A stretch of 64,000 bases of DNA, taken from contig SMMW01000042.1 of the NCBI GenBank assembly GCA_004794655.1, positions 2,852,001-2,916,000 on the forward strand. Reading direction: 5' to 3'. Origin of the DNA: Marisa cornuarietis (Eukaryota; Mollusca; Gastropoda; Architaenioglossa; Ampullariidae). This document shows positions 33,590 through 48,000 of this stretch, in pieces. Numbering within the stretch: position 1 is the stretch's first letter; every line of letters begins with the position of its first letter. Below the pieces are notes generated by a model. The model did not search any database, had not been told where the DNA came from, and saw only the letters and a list, made by a program, of their open reading frames with translations. Position numbers and translations under genes: made by a program.

Positions 33590-33830
33590 AATTTAATTCG
33601 TAAAGTGCACTTACTCATGTGGATGCAAGCTCAATGGGCTTCACACGAATGACTACAAATGAACGACAGTCAACCATACAAGATAGGAATAAGCATCAGC
33701 CAACAGAGACACCATGGCAACATGAATGAAGTGCGTGTATGAAGATGAAGAACTAAGGATGAACAGAATAATATGCTTGATTATGCCAGATATTTCTTAA
33801 AGAGACCATCAGCAAATCAATACAGATCAG
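33590..33830. repeat. Dispersed repeat, copy 1 of a pair
   Basis: Text such as ttcgtaaagtgcacttactc, atgtggatgcaagctcaatg and gaacgacagtc is matched by 52370-52560 (tttgtaaagggcattt, gtgtggatgcaagcccagtg, gaactgacagtc). Both end in a segment with gatatttcttaaagaga or gatatctctttaagaga. The class is unknown; the start resembles the antisense of a LINE/SINE tail. Confidence 0.6.
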
Positions 33831-34072
33831 CAAGTACAATACCATAACCTCACGTGTTTGTACCATCAATCAAGTTATAACCTTTCTTTTGTGAAAAAAG
33901 CCATATCATTGTGCATGGTTATGTTTCATAAGCATCTGTGTTGGGAAAGACTGAGATGGTGAGGCAAACATTTATGCAAGTAGGTCCCTGCTCATTATCC
34001 TTTGACAATTTTGAAAGTAGTGCAATTTTTAGTGAGCTATACCTGTATGTCTGCAGAACCAGGAAAGTGTCC

Positions 34073-34144
34073 AAAGGTCTGTGGAAGTAATTTCCAAGGT
34101 AGTATCACAAAGGTCTGTGGAAGTAATTTCCAAGGTGGTATCAA
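34073..34144 (+). repeat. 36-bp tandem duplication
   Basis: The unit aaaggtctgtggaagtaatt plus 16 more bases occurs twice back to back (34073-34108, 34109-34144) with two or fewer mismatches. Confidence 0.85.
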
Positions 34145-36785
34145 TAGCAAGGAAGGCTGTTCTTTGATTATTTAGCTGCTTACAATAGTTTTAAGGAAGT
34201 ACCTATTTGATGTGACCTTCCGTTCTTTTTCCCTCAGTAACTTTTTGCTGATGTTTTGTTATTATTGGTATGCGTATCATCATGAATTATTGTTAGGCAA
34301 CTGAACTTGCATTTTTAACCCATAAATGGTGCTTTTTGTCCTCACAACAAAATTTATACATTGCTACAGCAGCAGATTTTAATCATTTTAATGAGCATTA
34401 GTGACTAAGCCTACCATGAATATGTATTACATAACACATGGAAATGTGTGTGCATCTCTAGGTAAACTATAGTGATACTTAAACATTGCTGCTACTAACA
34501 TATTATTTTTTATTGTTAACATCTTGCATGCACACCTATGGCTGTTTTAAATATGTATCAGGTAATGTAGGTTCATGCTGATGAGTAAGAAAGTGTACTG
34601 TTTTAGCTTTAATTTTTGGTAGCCTCTTCTCAAAGATGCAGATGTTTCAATTACTAAAGCAAAACACTAGGGAGACTGCTTAGCTGTCCAACAGCTTCAG
34701 CCTCTTATAATTTTTAAGACCAAGATCTTTTACAACCACTTGAAGATCTGTGATATTGATTAAAATAAATTCTGAACTCAGCACATCAAGTCAATTAAAT
34801 ATATTTTGTATGATGAAACATTTAAACAATATAAACAATTAAGCATCCATAGTTTCACATTTCTTGCCCAAAATCATTTATTGGTGAGTGATTCCTATTT
34901 ACATACTCCACACTAAACTCAAGCACCCAGCTAGAGTCAGGACAACTGAAAGGAAACCTTTACAATTTTTATCCTGTTCACTTTACATTCTACAAGTATC
35001 TTTTTATGTCAAACTGCTTTTATCATTCTATGTATTGCTACCATTTAAAGTTTTACATTTTTCATTTAAAAGAGAAAATGTTCACTTCTTAGGTTCAATT
35101 GTAGCTCAGCAAAGCCTGTTATTGTTTCCTGATATATTTGCTTATCATCATCCTTATCGACATTATCACATCTTTCTGCATCTTTTTACTGTCCCTGATT
35201 TAGTGTTTTATTTTCTAGTCTGAGACTTGAAACAGGTACTACTTGTTCTGGTCATTTAGGCTGCACAATATTTATTAATGTTGATACAAGGTTATTGAAT
35301 AGGTTTTGTTATGGGTGTATATAATAAATCTGTGAATATGTTTGTCAAGTGTTTCATCAGTTGCCTAATGTTGTACATATTCATGTGTACTTCAATATTT
35401 TTAAATGTGCATGTTGAAACAGATTTTAACATATTTAATGTTGTTGATATGGTTACAGTAGACACCAGTTGCAAATACAAAGAAGATATCTGAGACTGCA
35501 ATTATCAACTGGTCTTGTCCTTATCTCCTTCCATCTGATTCCCTTTCTCTTTCCTTGTCCATGTGACTTTATTGTTTATAATTCAACACCACTTGATGGA
35601 TATTCGAGATACTTTAGAAACTGAAGATAAATATTCTAAACAAAATGTCACTGCATGTTGAAAACATTCATTGGTTGCTTCTTTGATTGCAACAGGCGTA
35701 AAAAATATTGATCACAGTAATTGTAAAATGTGCAAGTAATCATATTTCTTTGTCCTGAGCTCAAAGCTGATGTCAGCGATGTGAATGTTTGTTTTTGCTG
35801 AACTCTGGTTTTTTTTTTGTACAGTTGTAAGAAGATAGTTATCATAAAAAAATGTAATCAGAAGCTTTAAATTGTCTCACATTTCAGATCCCAACAATTT
35901 GAATTGGCATTTTAGATGATACAGCTCTAAAGCAGTATGCAACCTTATCACAGAAATGCACTTAAAGGTTAAAAAAAACTTTTCTCAACTAGCCTATAAA
36001 ATTTTGTCAGCAGAAGCTGATAAACTACATGTTATCATTACCATTATAAATCTGCAGCATTATTATTACCACAAAGAAAATCTTACCTTCATTTCCTGCC
36101 ATAGAAGCAATCTTTGTATGACTTAATTTTCAAGTGATAACCATCGGTAGCCAATGGCATAATTCACACAGAAAATAAAAGTTTTTGTTATAATTGATTT
36201 CAGTGTGGGGAAATATTTCCACCCTATCAAAGATGTAGTCTTTAAAAAATACCATAATGGATTTTAGGATTTAATCAGTAGTAAGCATTTCTTGGGTTGC
36301 TTGTCCCACTTGATTATCAAGGTGGTTGAAAGCAGAGGTGATTAGTATGGGTACAAATAATCCAAAAGAACATGCTAACTCCTCAGAAGTTTATTTCATC
36401 ATCTGCTAAACTACTGGAAAAAGATAAGTGGATAATGCTTTATTTTGCTATGTTTTTGAAGGTGTGTTGTGAAGTATGATTATTATGCCAAGGAGTTATT
36501 ATATAAAGAGCATTAAAATCGGCTTTAATTATGGACCTGATAATGTTGACACTTTGGCATGAAGCAGAGTTGTGCTTTAGCATTAAATGGAGTAGAAAAT
36601 TCTGTTAGATTAGCTTTCGTGTGCACTTTGTTCATTCTTATTGTTCAGTTGTGGATTTGTAAAATTTGTTTCCCTTAAATTCTAATTTTGCAGTCAAGCA
36701 TCATGTAATTGCTACTTGAGTGGTGAGAAATATGTGTGCAATACTTTCGTCAGATTAGATCCTGTAAATAAACAAGATTACAGAC
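34145..36785. other. Intergenic sequence, nothing recognised
   Basis: AT-rich. A few 60-110 codon frames have biased composition and no family resemblance. No RNA gene was seen. Confidence 0.45.
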
Positions 36786-37545
36786 AAGTGGTATTTTAAT
36801 GTTCACCCAGAAAACTTAATGGATGGCACAGAACAAACTTGAACTTAACGATGATAAAACAGACACCCTCTTTTGCTCAAGAAGAAGAAATCATTCATCA
36901 TGGGCGACACCACCATCACCTTCATGTCGTCCGTCTGAAATCTCAGTTTCATCGTTATTGCAGACAAGATCCTTGATAAATTAGAGCTGTCTATCAGTCT
37001 GCCTATTATGAGCTTCTTAAGATCAGCGCTATCCACCACATTCGCTCTACACACGGTCCCACCACTCTTGTCTGTGCGTTTGTTTTATCTTGGCTTGATT
37101 ATTCTAACTCGATCCTTGCTTGCAGGCTACTCTGCATACTTTCTTCATAAACTCCAGGAAGCACAGAACTCTGCTGCATGCTGCTTAGCGCTAGGAACCG
37201 GGACCATATCACTCCTCTCCTTCGTTTTCTGCACTGTTCCATTCTCGCATTCAGCAAAAGCTGTATATGCAGTGTTTCAGTTTCTTTACAGGCTCCTGCC
37301 CTGTTTCTCTGAACTTCTTTTTCACTACATTCCAGCCAGACTACTGCCTTCTTCATCTGATGACCGTACGCCCTCTGTCTTTGTAACCAGAACAACAACC
37401 ACATGTGGTTACCAGATTAGTTACTGCAGTGTAACGCTCTTCCCTTCCATATCCGCCATCTACCCACCATCAAGTCATTTAAACGTGCACTAAAAACACA
37501 ATTGTTCCACCAGCATTAACTCATACACCAATCAACATAGTTGTC
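36786..37545 (+). repeat. CR1/L2-like LINE 3' half, decayed
   Basis: Parallels the 54240-54940 part of the LINE at 53.3 kb: QSAYYELLKISAIHHIRS, TTLVCAFVLSWLDYSNSILA, HITPLLRFLHC and, at the end, SFKRALKTQLF (37475-37510). Multiple frames are used. The 5' part is absent, and an RTE-like fragment follows directly. Confidence 0.8.
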
Positions 37546-37559
37546 AATAGTTATGATTA

Positions 37560-37800
37560 TAGTCATTTGACTTCTCTGAAAAAGAGCAACATTATCAACA
37601 ATAGCAATGGCAAAGCAGAGATCTATATGAATGGAGTACAGCTCGAAGAGGTAAACAGCTTCAAGCAGAGGTATCCTCTTTGCTTCAAGTACTTAGGAAC
37701 CACCCTCTCCAAGGACGTCAGCTTCACATTAGATATCATCAGGATCGCAACAACAGCGATGCTGGCAAAGCTTGATAGGATCTGACATAACCATATCTGT
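37560..37800 (+). repeat. RTE-like LINE fragment
   Basis: The frame contains YMNGVQLEEVNSFKQ, FKYLGTTLSKDVSFT and RIATTAMLAKLDRI. This is the text typical of RTE-type reverse transcriptase C-terminal regions (EVxxFKYLG...SKDG...RIAxA). A short duplication of the SFKQR/CFKY part sits inside. Only this scrap remains. Confidence 0.7.
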
Positions 37801-37849
37801 TTCATTACAAACTACAATCAGAACAATGGGTGGTTTCAATTTTTTTAGT

Positions 37850-38976
37850 AAACAAAAGTGAAATATTCACGAAATAAAAAAATCAAAAAACCAGTTCTAA
37901 TCCTATATTGAAAATTTTAAGTGAATTACAATTTTCAAAGAAAACTCTTTCTGGTGATGTAGGTCTCATCTATATCTAGGTGTGAATTTTAAAAATTGTT
38001 GGCCTGTGCTGTCGTTTGGCAACGTTTCGCGGATACTTGGACATGGATTCAGTTACAGAAGTGTGGACACTTTATGCTTTTAACTGCAGTTACTGTCCTC
38101 CATATATCGCGGGAAAAGGGGCAGTCTAAGGGACTATCTAAAATACACTCTAAATGATGAGCAACGAGGTTAGACCAGATTAACTTTCGCTACTATTAAA
38201 ACAGACCGATCAGAAAGTCAGCTGTTAACGGAGTAACAGACGACTTGGAGGTTGTCCTCCACAAGGGTCATGACCTTCATTTGCATATCACATGATACGC
38301 AACATAAAACGGCTAATAAGTCTGGGACTGGCAAAGTCGACAAAGTTTGATATTTTCAAAGCGAATAGAAAGATTTGTTTTCTCTAGCTCTCCGGTATTT
38401 GCAATTTTCACACAACAGCTTCCACTGAAGTCAAACGTCTTCTGGAGTCAAGTTAGATAACTCCAAAATAAAACCTAAACAATATGGCGCAAAAATATGC
38501 CTAGAAATTGTCAAATTTAGCTTACACTAAGTGAAATTCATATTACTGCATAATATAATACCTCTTAACTAAATGATATAGCTTTTGAAGGTAAGGATAG
38601 GACATTTTGGAGTTTATTGTGCATACTGAAGTCAGAGTAGGCAGCCGGACATTACGAGTAGATTTATTAAGTCATTTCAGCTGCAACCAATATTACATTA
38701 TTCAAAATACAATATTACTATTAGTCTTTAATGAGAAATGTTAAAATTTATAGAATCAGAATTAAAAATAAGACTTAACCATTGTCTTTCGCAAGCATGG
38801 TCTGTTTTGATCGTGTTCTGAATGTGTGCATGCATACTCACATTCTCACTCTCTTTGTTGAGCATGTGTCCTTAAAAAATCATTTTAAATGTTTGAATGT
38901 TTAAAAGTACTGTTGTACAGTGCAGTATTTGCTTAGGGACTAATCATCCTTGTCTGGACCAACATCTTAGGTTGTG
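37850..38976 (+). promoter_or_regulatory. Upstream region of the TDRKH-like gene, candidate promoter and 5' UTR
   Basis: The translation start at 38977 is six bases after a good acceptor (caacatcttag|gttgtgATG, exon start 38971), so a non-coding first exon further upstream is likely. A YY1-type motif (caatATGGCGc) lies at about 38482-38491. The transcription start was not located. Sequence-level support is weak. Confidence 0.3.
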
Positions 38977-39076
38977 ATGCAACAGATCAGCATTCTAGGA
39001 AAGCTGGCAGCAGTGTTTATCGCTATTCCAGCAACCATCTGTCTAGCCTACTGGCTATTTGTGCGAAGGGATGATG
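38977..39076 (+). CDS. TDRKH: TDRKH exon 1, membrane anchor
   Basis: The exon encodes MQQISILGKL, then AAVFIAIPATICLAYWLFV and RRDD. The hydrophobic run flanked by Arg fits a signal-anchor facing the mitochondrial surface. A GTG-ATG precedes it; the ATG at 38977 is used. Donor is gtcagt. Confidence 0.9.
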
Positions 39077-42000
39077 GTCAGTATACAATTAATTGTACTG
39101 TTATGATGACAAAAACTTCTAAGTGTCTCATATGTTGTGGTGAGATCTGTTTCCATAATAGTGCAACACTAATAAATTTGCAAGAGCAAACCAGTTTTAT
39201 GTATTGAAATAGTACGTACCTATTTCCAATTCAAGAAGAAAGTGTAGAAGACAAAACATTGAATCTGACATTAAACTTATGAGTTTTATAGATGTTCTGT
39301 GGAATTGCAGAAAGATTATTCACAGAGTTCTTACATTACAGATGATGAATATGGTTCTAAGAAAGTGGAAACATCACGACAGACAGTCATCCAAGTGGCT
39401 GTACCTAACAAAGCTGTAGGGTCAGTGATAGGGCGCCAAGGCATCACCATCAAAGAGGTTAGTGTTACATGTCAAAATTCTCCAGTATTACCTACCATTT
39501 TATATTATCCTTTTTTCTTGTGTTGGCTTTTATTGTTAAGTATGTTACTATTGTATTTGGGGGTTTTGTTTCCCAACCTTTTAATGTATCATTACCTTCT
39601 CTCGCCTTGATAAAGCCTTAGTTGATGGCAAAACATAAAACACGAACAACCAACGTTCTGACCACCCACCTCCAGGCTATTCTCTGCAGCAGGAGGAGAT
39701 AGTGCGTAGTAGACTTAGGATGGGACACACCTATGTCACACATTACCACTTTTTACTAGATGAAGCTCTACCAGTTTGCCTCTGGCACCAGGGACCATTA
39801 TCCTTTGTAAATGTTTTGATGACATGTCCTTGCCTGCAAAGTATCTGCCAGCAATTTTTTACAGCTGGCTCTTTGTTTTTCTTGTTTAGATCCATCCATC
39901 GACAGTTATTTGTTCATTTTGTAAGATGGTAGGGCTTGAACATTGGATTTTAGGTTTCTGGGTGTTTTTAAAGATTGTGTTTTAAGGTTCTGGTTTACTA
40001 TTGTCAACAGTGCTTTGCACGGATCAGTAACCTCACACAAATGACAAATGAATCCACATCAACTAGGAAATCACCCAGCCTACTAAAATTATAAAATCTA
40101 GAATCACTTCTTACAAGCAAGGTATACAATCATAAAAAATGAAGTTTAGCAGATAATTATGTCTGTAACATTTTATGAAAATAATCAGGTGCTGGTGCAG
40201 TGGAAATCTGGAAGTTTGGAGTGGTGTCCCTTCGCCTTACAGGCTTGATGGAGCCAGCTGTCCACAATTTTTGTATTTTTTATTAATTTGTTGTGTTTTT
40301 GGTGCCCATTGTATAGGCCAGTGCTATTTTCTTTGCGTTGTCATTATACAGGACTGTTTGACTTTTATTTTCCTCTACATCTTTCAGATTTTCTGTAGAT
40401 TGCCGGTCTTCTCTACCTGACACCATAACGGTTTCTTCTGTTTTTTTCTGTCGTCACTGCTATGGCCCTTACATAGCTTGAAGATCACACAGTAGTCCTC
40501 TGCTTTAGAATTTTCATGAAATTTTTCTCTGCTTTGTGGTTGCATTGATACTAGCAGTCTTCTGGTGATTTCAGCTCTGTTGGCCTGAGTATTTGATCTA
40601 TTCTCTGCATTCCCCACAGATGATACAGTGGCTTTCCGAGCTGTGGATCTGAACTGTAACAACTCACAATCTTGGTCTATATAATAGATGTAATATAGCA
40701 GAGCAATGAATCAAGCCTTCAACTAACATCAGTGACAGAACAGCTTGATTTTTGTCTTCCCTTTGTGTTTTTGTTTGCGTCATGGCGGTGCAGTACTATT
40801 TGACTTTTATTTTTCCTCTATGACTTTCACACTTTCCATTGACTGCTGCTCTTTTCTGCCTGAGGCCATACCAGTTTCTTCTGTTTTTTTTTGTTTTTTT
40901 TTTTGTCAAGTCTTCACTTCTATGGACCTTCCATACTTAAATGATCGCAGACTCATCTGCTTTAACATTTTCATGCAGTTTTCTCTGTTTGTGATACCAG
41001 CAGTCTTAGGGCAATTTCAGCTCCGTTGGCCCAAGTCTCTACTGATCTATTCTGCATTCCTACAGACTACACAATGACTTTCTGAGCTGTAGATCTGAAC
41101 TCAACTCACAATCTTGGTCTACATCGAGGGTGTAATATAACAGAGCAACGATCCAGGCCTCCCACTAGCATCAACGACAGCACAGCTGGATTTAAGTCTT
41201 TTCTTTGTTTTTATCTATTTATTTTGTTGTTTGTTTGCTGACATATATTGGACTTTGTCGTTTATGTGTTTTGCACATTTAAAAAAAATCTTTCTCTTAT
41301 AAAATGCATTGAGTCATCTGCTAAGTCGGGAAATGCGCTATATAAATTTCCTCGATTATTATTATTAAATTTGAAAATAATGTAAACATCTTTGAACTCA
41401 AAAAGTGTGTGTGTGTGCATGTGGATAAAAGAAAATGTACAAATAGTGTTTATTTTACTCCGATCTATTTGGAATGCCCTTTATTATATGGCAGTGTAAT
41501 AATAATAATTGAACCTATAACGCGCAGCATCACAACCAAGACCAATCATTGTAAATGAACGATAATGATAATTATGATCACAATCTGCATCCTTCTCTTT
41601 CTTCAAGGTTGGACCTGTTTCAATTTTTTTATGACAGCTAGTAGTTGTCATTATACTGTAGCATGCTATAATTGACAGGAGTGTTTGAAATCACTAACAT
41701 TACTGTTGGTGACTCCAAAATCAGACCTTCATACTTACATTTCAGACGGTCTAGTCTTCATACTACCCACTGCACCCGTTAATTGTTATGGGGTCATTGT
41801 CTTATGCTTTCTGTCCAGATTCAGGAGATGTCAGGTGCCAAGGTGTATTTCAGTGACCATGACAGCAACCACACATCTGAAAAGGATCGGTTGGTGGTCA
41901 TTCGTGGCACCTCAGAGGGAGCTCAGAAGGCAGAGCTGATGATCCGCAAGATTGTGGCGGATATGTCCAACATCATTACTGAAGAAGTCCAGGTCCCAGG

Positions 42001-45000
42001 CTACTGCTTGGGCAGAATCATTGGTCCGTGAGCACAGCTCTTTTGTATGCAATACATTGTTTAGCTTGTGTCACTGTTTGCTTTCTTAGTGCAAGGCAAA
42101 TAATGTTTACAATGTTGTATTCCAATGATATGTTTCAGTGTTGTAGGTGTGTTTTGATTGAGATCAATAATGGATCTTCATGTTTGTATGTACCTTGGGT
42201 GCGTTTTGCTCGTCTCTTCTCTTTTGCAGATGGATTGGATTTATTGTTCTTTGTTTAACTAAAGTGTAAACTGTTTGGATCTAAATACTGACTTTTGACT
42301 CTGGTTTCTTTCACTTTTATTGTTTTGTTTGTTGTTGTTTTGTTTTGCTTAGTTTTTGTAACAGCAGTGATCTTTGAGTCAATGAATTAACTCCAGTGAT
42401 GATCACCTTCTATTTAATATGATCTCATCAATCAACTGTCTGATCTCACAAAAACTTATTTTTACCAGATTTTCTTACATGTGCTTTTGCTGTTCAGTCT
42501 ATGGGGATCATAATAATATTTAATTTCTTCAAAATACGCTCACTCTTGCTAGTAATTTCTGGCACATGTATACAAGGAAAGTCATGACAATTTGAAAATC
42601 AATAAAGAAAAAGTAAAGTCATAGCTATGACAAGAGAAAAAGATTATATTTCAGTTACAATTTGAAAGAAAAAAGAGAGGGTTTTTGGCAAATATGGAGT
42701 GACAGTTTGCTCTAGGTGAATGGACATGCCACACCAAGTCCTGGGCCAGCAACAAGCCATGGTTCAAAGCCACTCTCAAGACTAAACTGAAGGCGAAAAG
42801 GGATGCATGCAGGTCCAACAGTGACACAACTTTTAGACAAGCTAAATACAGTCTACAGAAAGCCATATGCAGAGCAAAGTGGAATTTCAAGTACAAACTC
42901 ATGTCTCATTTTCAGTCTGACAACAGCGCTGTGTGGCATGGCCTGCAAACCATCAGTGACTACAGAAAGACAATGCTGCCAACTAATGTGAATGCCACTC
43001 TCCCTGATAAGCTGAATGAGTTTTACGGTTGATTTTACCAGGACTATACCACACTAGTGACAGCCACAGCTCCAGCATCCTCCCTACCAGCTCCCTTTGT
43101 TTTAAATGAGCATGAGGTGCACAACTTTTTCCGCCATCAAAGCTGCAGAAAAATAGCAGGCCCTGTTGGTGTGTCTGGTTTCACACTGAGGCACTGCAAA
43201 ACCAGCTCTCTTCTGTCTTCACTGATATCTTTAATACATCCTTCTAGCTCTCTATTATTCCCCACTGTTTCAAAGCATCAGTCAAAGTCCCTTCCCAAGA
43301 AGACCAGGAGGACATCACTAAATGGCTTCAGAATGGTGGCCTTGACCTAAACGTTTTTGAAAGACTGGTCCTCGGACATCTTTTATGCACCACCAGAGGC
43401 AAACTGGACACTCTCCAATTTGCCCATCAGGCCCACTGGTTGGTGGACAGTGCTATCTCTCTAGCTCTTCATTTCTTCTTTCAGCACCTTGAATCCCCTG
43501 GCTCCTATTCATATCTCTTTTTTGTAGCCTACAACTTCACCTTCAACACCATCAGTCCATAGAAATTCTTCGATATGCTCTCAGCATTTGGTCTCTTCCA
43601 GTCAGTCTGCTTTTGGAGCCTTGACTTTCTTTTGCACCTACCCCAAAGAGTCAATGATCACTCTCCAACATCCTTGTACTGAGCACAGGCACATCAAAAG
43701 AGTCTGCATACTGCCAGGAAGTGGTTCAGTGAAAATGGTCTACAACTCAATGTTTCTAAGATCAAGGAGATGATCATTGAGTTTCACAGGAAAAGAGGTT
43801 CTGTTGAGCCTCTCATTATCAATGGTGAGGTCATTGAGCAAGTTAACCATTTGAGGTTTTTGGTATCCACCATCTTAAATGATCTTGCGATGTCGATTAT
43901 CAAGAAGGTCCAACAATGACTGTCTGTTCCAGCTGAAAAAATGGCCTTAGAAAGGGATATTCTGGTCCAGTTTTAGCAGGTGGTGATCAAGAGAGTACTG
44001 ATATTCTTAGTCACATCTGGTATGGCAGCACCACCCAGAAACAGAAAATCCCAATCAACCAGGCGATGCATACAACTAGCAGAACTATTGGCTGTAGCCT
44101 AGCCCCTGTGGGTATAGTCTGTGCAGACCATGCAAGATTGTGGCTGACACATCCCTCCCGGTCAATGGTATAGACAATGGTTTCTTTACCAAAGCAGTAG
44201 TCTACCTGAATTCCATCATGGCTCAAGTTAGGATTAAAAGTTGAATGTGTCTCCTCATAGTCTATAGAGAATATGTTTAACACTTTATTTATCCCAGAGG
44301 GGAGTTCAGGGCAGCTTGATATAAAAACACAAAGCAGTACCATAGCCTGTTTGTATCCACCAGACTCATGCATTCACATTTCAGACAGCTGCATTAATTC
44401 GCACACAGTAACATTCAGAAGTCACACAGCCAAAACAACGAAGCACAGCCTCCGTCTGGACAGCCTTGGTCCTGCATGCAGGTACACAGAATTGGCGGCT
44501 CGATGGGAGTTGGAAAAATTCTCTCGACAGGACATGCCTGTTGCCGTGAAGGATTTCAGATACTTTCAGAAGTGTCTGCCTGTTATATAGAGCCTGAAGA
44601 GCACTCCGGGCTGTCCCAGTGACTTTGGAGCAGGCGAATACAACACGATGAAACTGCTCTTGTCCTTCACTGGTTAACTGTTGTAAAAATATAAATGAGA
44701 AGGACAGCACCCTCTCTATGTGCGATCTATAAAAGAGCTGAAGAAATTGCTGGGAGACAGAGAAAGCCTTCAGCTTCCGAAGAAGGAACAGGCACTGTTG
44801 AGTCTTGTTCATGACAGCTTGAGTGTTGAAATCCCAGCAAAGTCTCCCGTCAAAGATGGCGCCCCAGGTATTTAAAAGCAGGGACAATTTCCACCTCATT
44901 GTCATGGATGACACTTAGGGGACTTGGAGAATCCCGACGGAAATCAAAGACAATCTCTTTTTTATGATCACATTAAGTTGTAAGACATTGTCATCGCACC

Positions 45001-48000
45001 AGGCAATAAATTCATCCAAAGCTACACCATGGGTATCTACTTGCCCATTAAGAGAAAGAGCAGTGCAGTGTCATTAGAGAATTTGATGAGATATTGACCC
45101 CTCATGGTTACTTCAATAACTGTTGGTATACAGAATAAACAGAATTGGGGATAAATTCTTTATCAATGGCATAGAGTTAGTCTTCACCATATTCTTTATT
45201 ATACATCATTGACTATGACTGGATAGTGGGATGTGTACAGCACAGTGACTCTGCCTATTGGCTGGGATATTGGGCTATACAAGTAAACTTTGTTATTATT
45301 AGATGTACAGTCTGTGGGCTCTGTCAGTATATACTGCAGGGTCTCTTGTGCATGCATGAAATATCTGCTGCATAAAAGTTACACATTTTATGTAGCATAT
45401 GTGCTTTTTGATAGATTTTATATCTTTGTTTGTACCATTACTTATGAAATACATCCATTGTCATATCTGCAAAACTATTAATTTATAAATGTGAGAAGCA
45501 GCAGATTGTAGTCAGTATTATCCGTGATTATAGAGATTTAAGTCATATTCAATCAAATACCAAGTGTCCATACATTTATCCTAAATTTGATTTTATAAAA
45601 ATAGAGTCCTGAATCACAGGTTGTCATTTATTTTCTCATTGTGTCACAATATGGACAGGACGTGGAGGAGAAAATATCAGGATCATCTCACGTTCATCAC
45701 AGTGTAAAATTGTTGTTGATAAAAGCCACACATCACAAAGAACTTCGGCTTCCAGAGTAATTTCTATTACTGGACATCAACAGCAGATCAAAATAGCAAA
45801 GGTGAGTTGACTCCAACAGCATTTCAACATAGCTAAAGGCAGTGGTCTCTCAGCCTTTTAACCCTTTGAGCTATGGGTTTAGCAGTCTTTCTTCAGCAGC
45901 ATTGCCTGAAGCTCACCAAAATGGTTGACTATTTTATAAAAAAAATTTAATTTCAAAAATAAGATTAATATTTCATAGCACCAACTTCCAGAAAGTGATT
46001 TAGTGTCTAGCACAAAAACATTTTACAAGATCACAGCATTGTTCTTGCTATAGCATCACTACTACCTTTCATCACAGCTTGTTGCTTCTACCTTTTGACT
46101 TGCTATTTTGAGAAGAAAGTATCCAGCAGTCTCAGATACGGTAATAATAAGTGCACTAATATCATCAGCTATATGCACCTGATATGAAATAATAGTAGAT
46201 TGTCAGGTTAGAAACAGTCTTTTCTGATGTGCATACACCTCTACCTACACCTTAAACAACACATTAAAATAGCTGCATTTTGACACAAAACATATAAAAA
46301 AGTAGGTTTAAATTCACCTTGTACATAGTAAAAATTAAAAATATCCTTAATTGTATTTTTTATATTACAGTGTAGTACTACATGTAATTTACGTGTCACA
46401 AAGGGTGTTTTAATAGGTTGCACAGCTGTTGACTGCAGCCATACAGACCAACACCATCTAAATAATACAAAGAAGTGAATAGTGCCATCAAGAAATTGAA
46501 GACCAATGCCGGACCAGAGAGGAGGGAACAAAAAGACAACAAAAAGACCTACCAACTACAAAGAAACCTTACAAAGACAAGTCAACATAAGACCTCAGTC
46601 GAAGATAGTAATGGCTACCTTCTCACAAAAAAGCACTGCTGTACTCAACTGATGGATTGAAATTGCAAAGACCTGCACAACTTACAGCCGAAGACAGACT
46701 CTTGTATCCTTCAAAACAACCAGTGAATCTGCAGACCTACCAGTCCTACAAGAAGAGGTTGAAAGAGCAGCACACAGTCTTAACTCTCTTGGTTTGAAAG
46801 GCCACGATCGTGGCTTTGCCGGGTAGCACGGGCAAGGCGATTTTCATTACTTTATATTGCAAAGTTCAACTTTTCTTTTTCCAAAAATGTATAGGTTTCT
46901 TGGTCTAATGTTTATCTCAGAGCAGCAATAATAAAAGAACAAACTTCACCACTGTCGTCTTCGCAGTCTTCAGTTATAAGCCAGTCATTGTAATTTTCAT
47001 TTTTATCTCTAACCAAGAGGGTTAAAGGAGGAAAGTTGCCTGTTGTTGATAATGTCTCAACTGAGCTGCTCAACCAGGGTGGGGAAGAAACAAAAGCCCT
47101 CACTACTCTGCACCAAAGAGTCTGGGAACACAAAAAATGGACACAGTCACTAGTCATTTCCTTCCAAAAGAAGGAAACAGAAAACATTGCCAGAAGTACA
47201 GTACCATAAGCCTTATCAGCCACCCAAGCAAAGTCATGCTGAAAGTAATACATAACTGCTAAGAAATTGCTAGCAAAAAAAAAAAAACAGACTTGTTTCA
47301 GAGCACAGCTAAGCATATCTTTAACTGTAACATCCTGATAGAGAAACACCTTCAGCATCAGCAGGATCTCTCTCCCAGCTTCATAGACTTTAAAAGGCTT
47401 TTGACAGTCTCGCACAAGGAACTGTGATAAGAAAAAAAATTCAACATTGAAGAGGGTCTTGTCCAAGTCATTTGTCATGGATCTACCATCCATAAGTATG
47501 AGACGCTATCTTAGTGAGTACAGTGTTCACATCAAGGAAGGTGGAAGTGAGTGAGTGGCTGAAGGGAAGCCACATCTATCCATGTGCTTTTCCAGTGACC
47601 AGTACTTGTCAATGGACAAATGAGGGACTGACTGATCTACATAATCACACTCATATCACATAGATTAACACTAACCAGACCCCAGTACAATCAGTTATTA
47701 TACACACAAGCATTAAGAAGCCATTTGAATGTATAAATGGACAGCCTTTATTTATCACAATTAAGTTTATTTTGCAATCATGTTTTTATTCTCTAAACTA
47801 TTCTCTTAAACTTTTCTAACCTAATGTTAATTTGTGACTGGGACTCGAGTTTATGTTGCACTAGACTTTGATGTTAAGATGGTGCAGATAATTTTTTCCT
47901 GAAATTTCCAGTCTTTGATTGAGGAAAAGGTTTCAGAAGAAGAGGAGTCTCGTGCAAAAACCAGAGTTGATGGTGGGAGCAGAGAACAACACAAACGAGC

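Noticed and set aside
44381..44914. 177-codon minus frame as a host gene
   Set aside because: The sequence is the C-terminal part of a LINE reverse transcriptase ORF.
46912..47493. 193-codon minus-strand open frame, one of the longest in the window
   Set aside because: Its sense strand carries clear RTE-like RT text in several frames; the minus frame is an antisense shadow.
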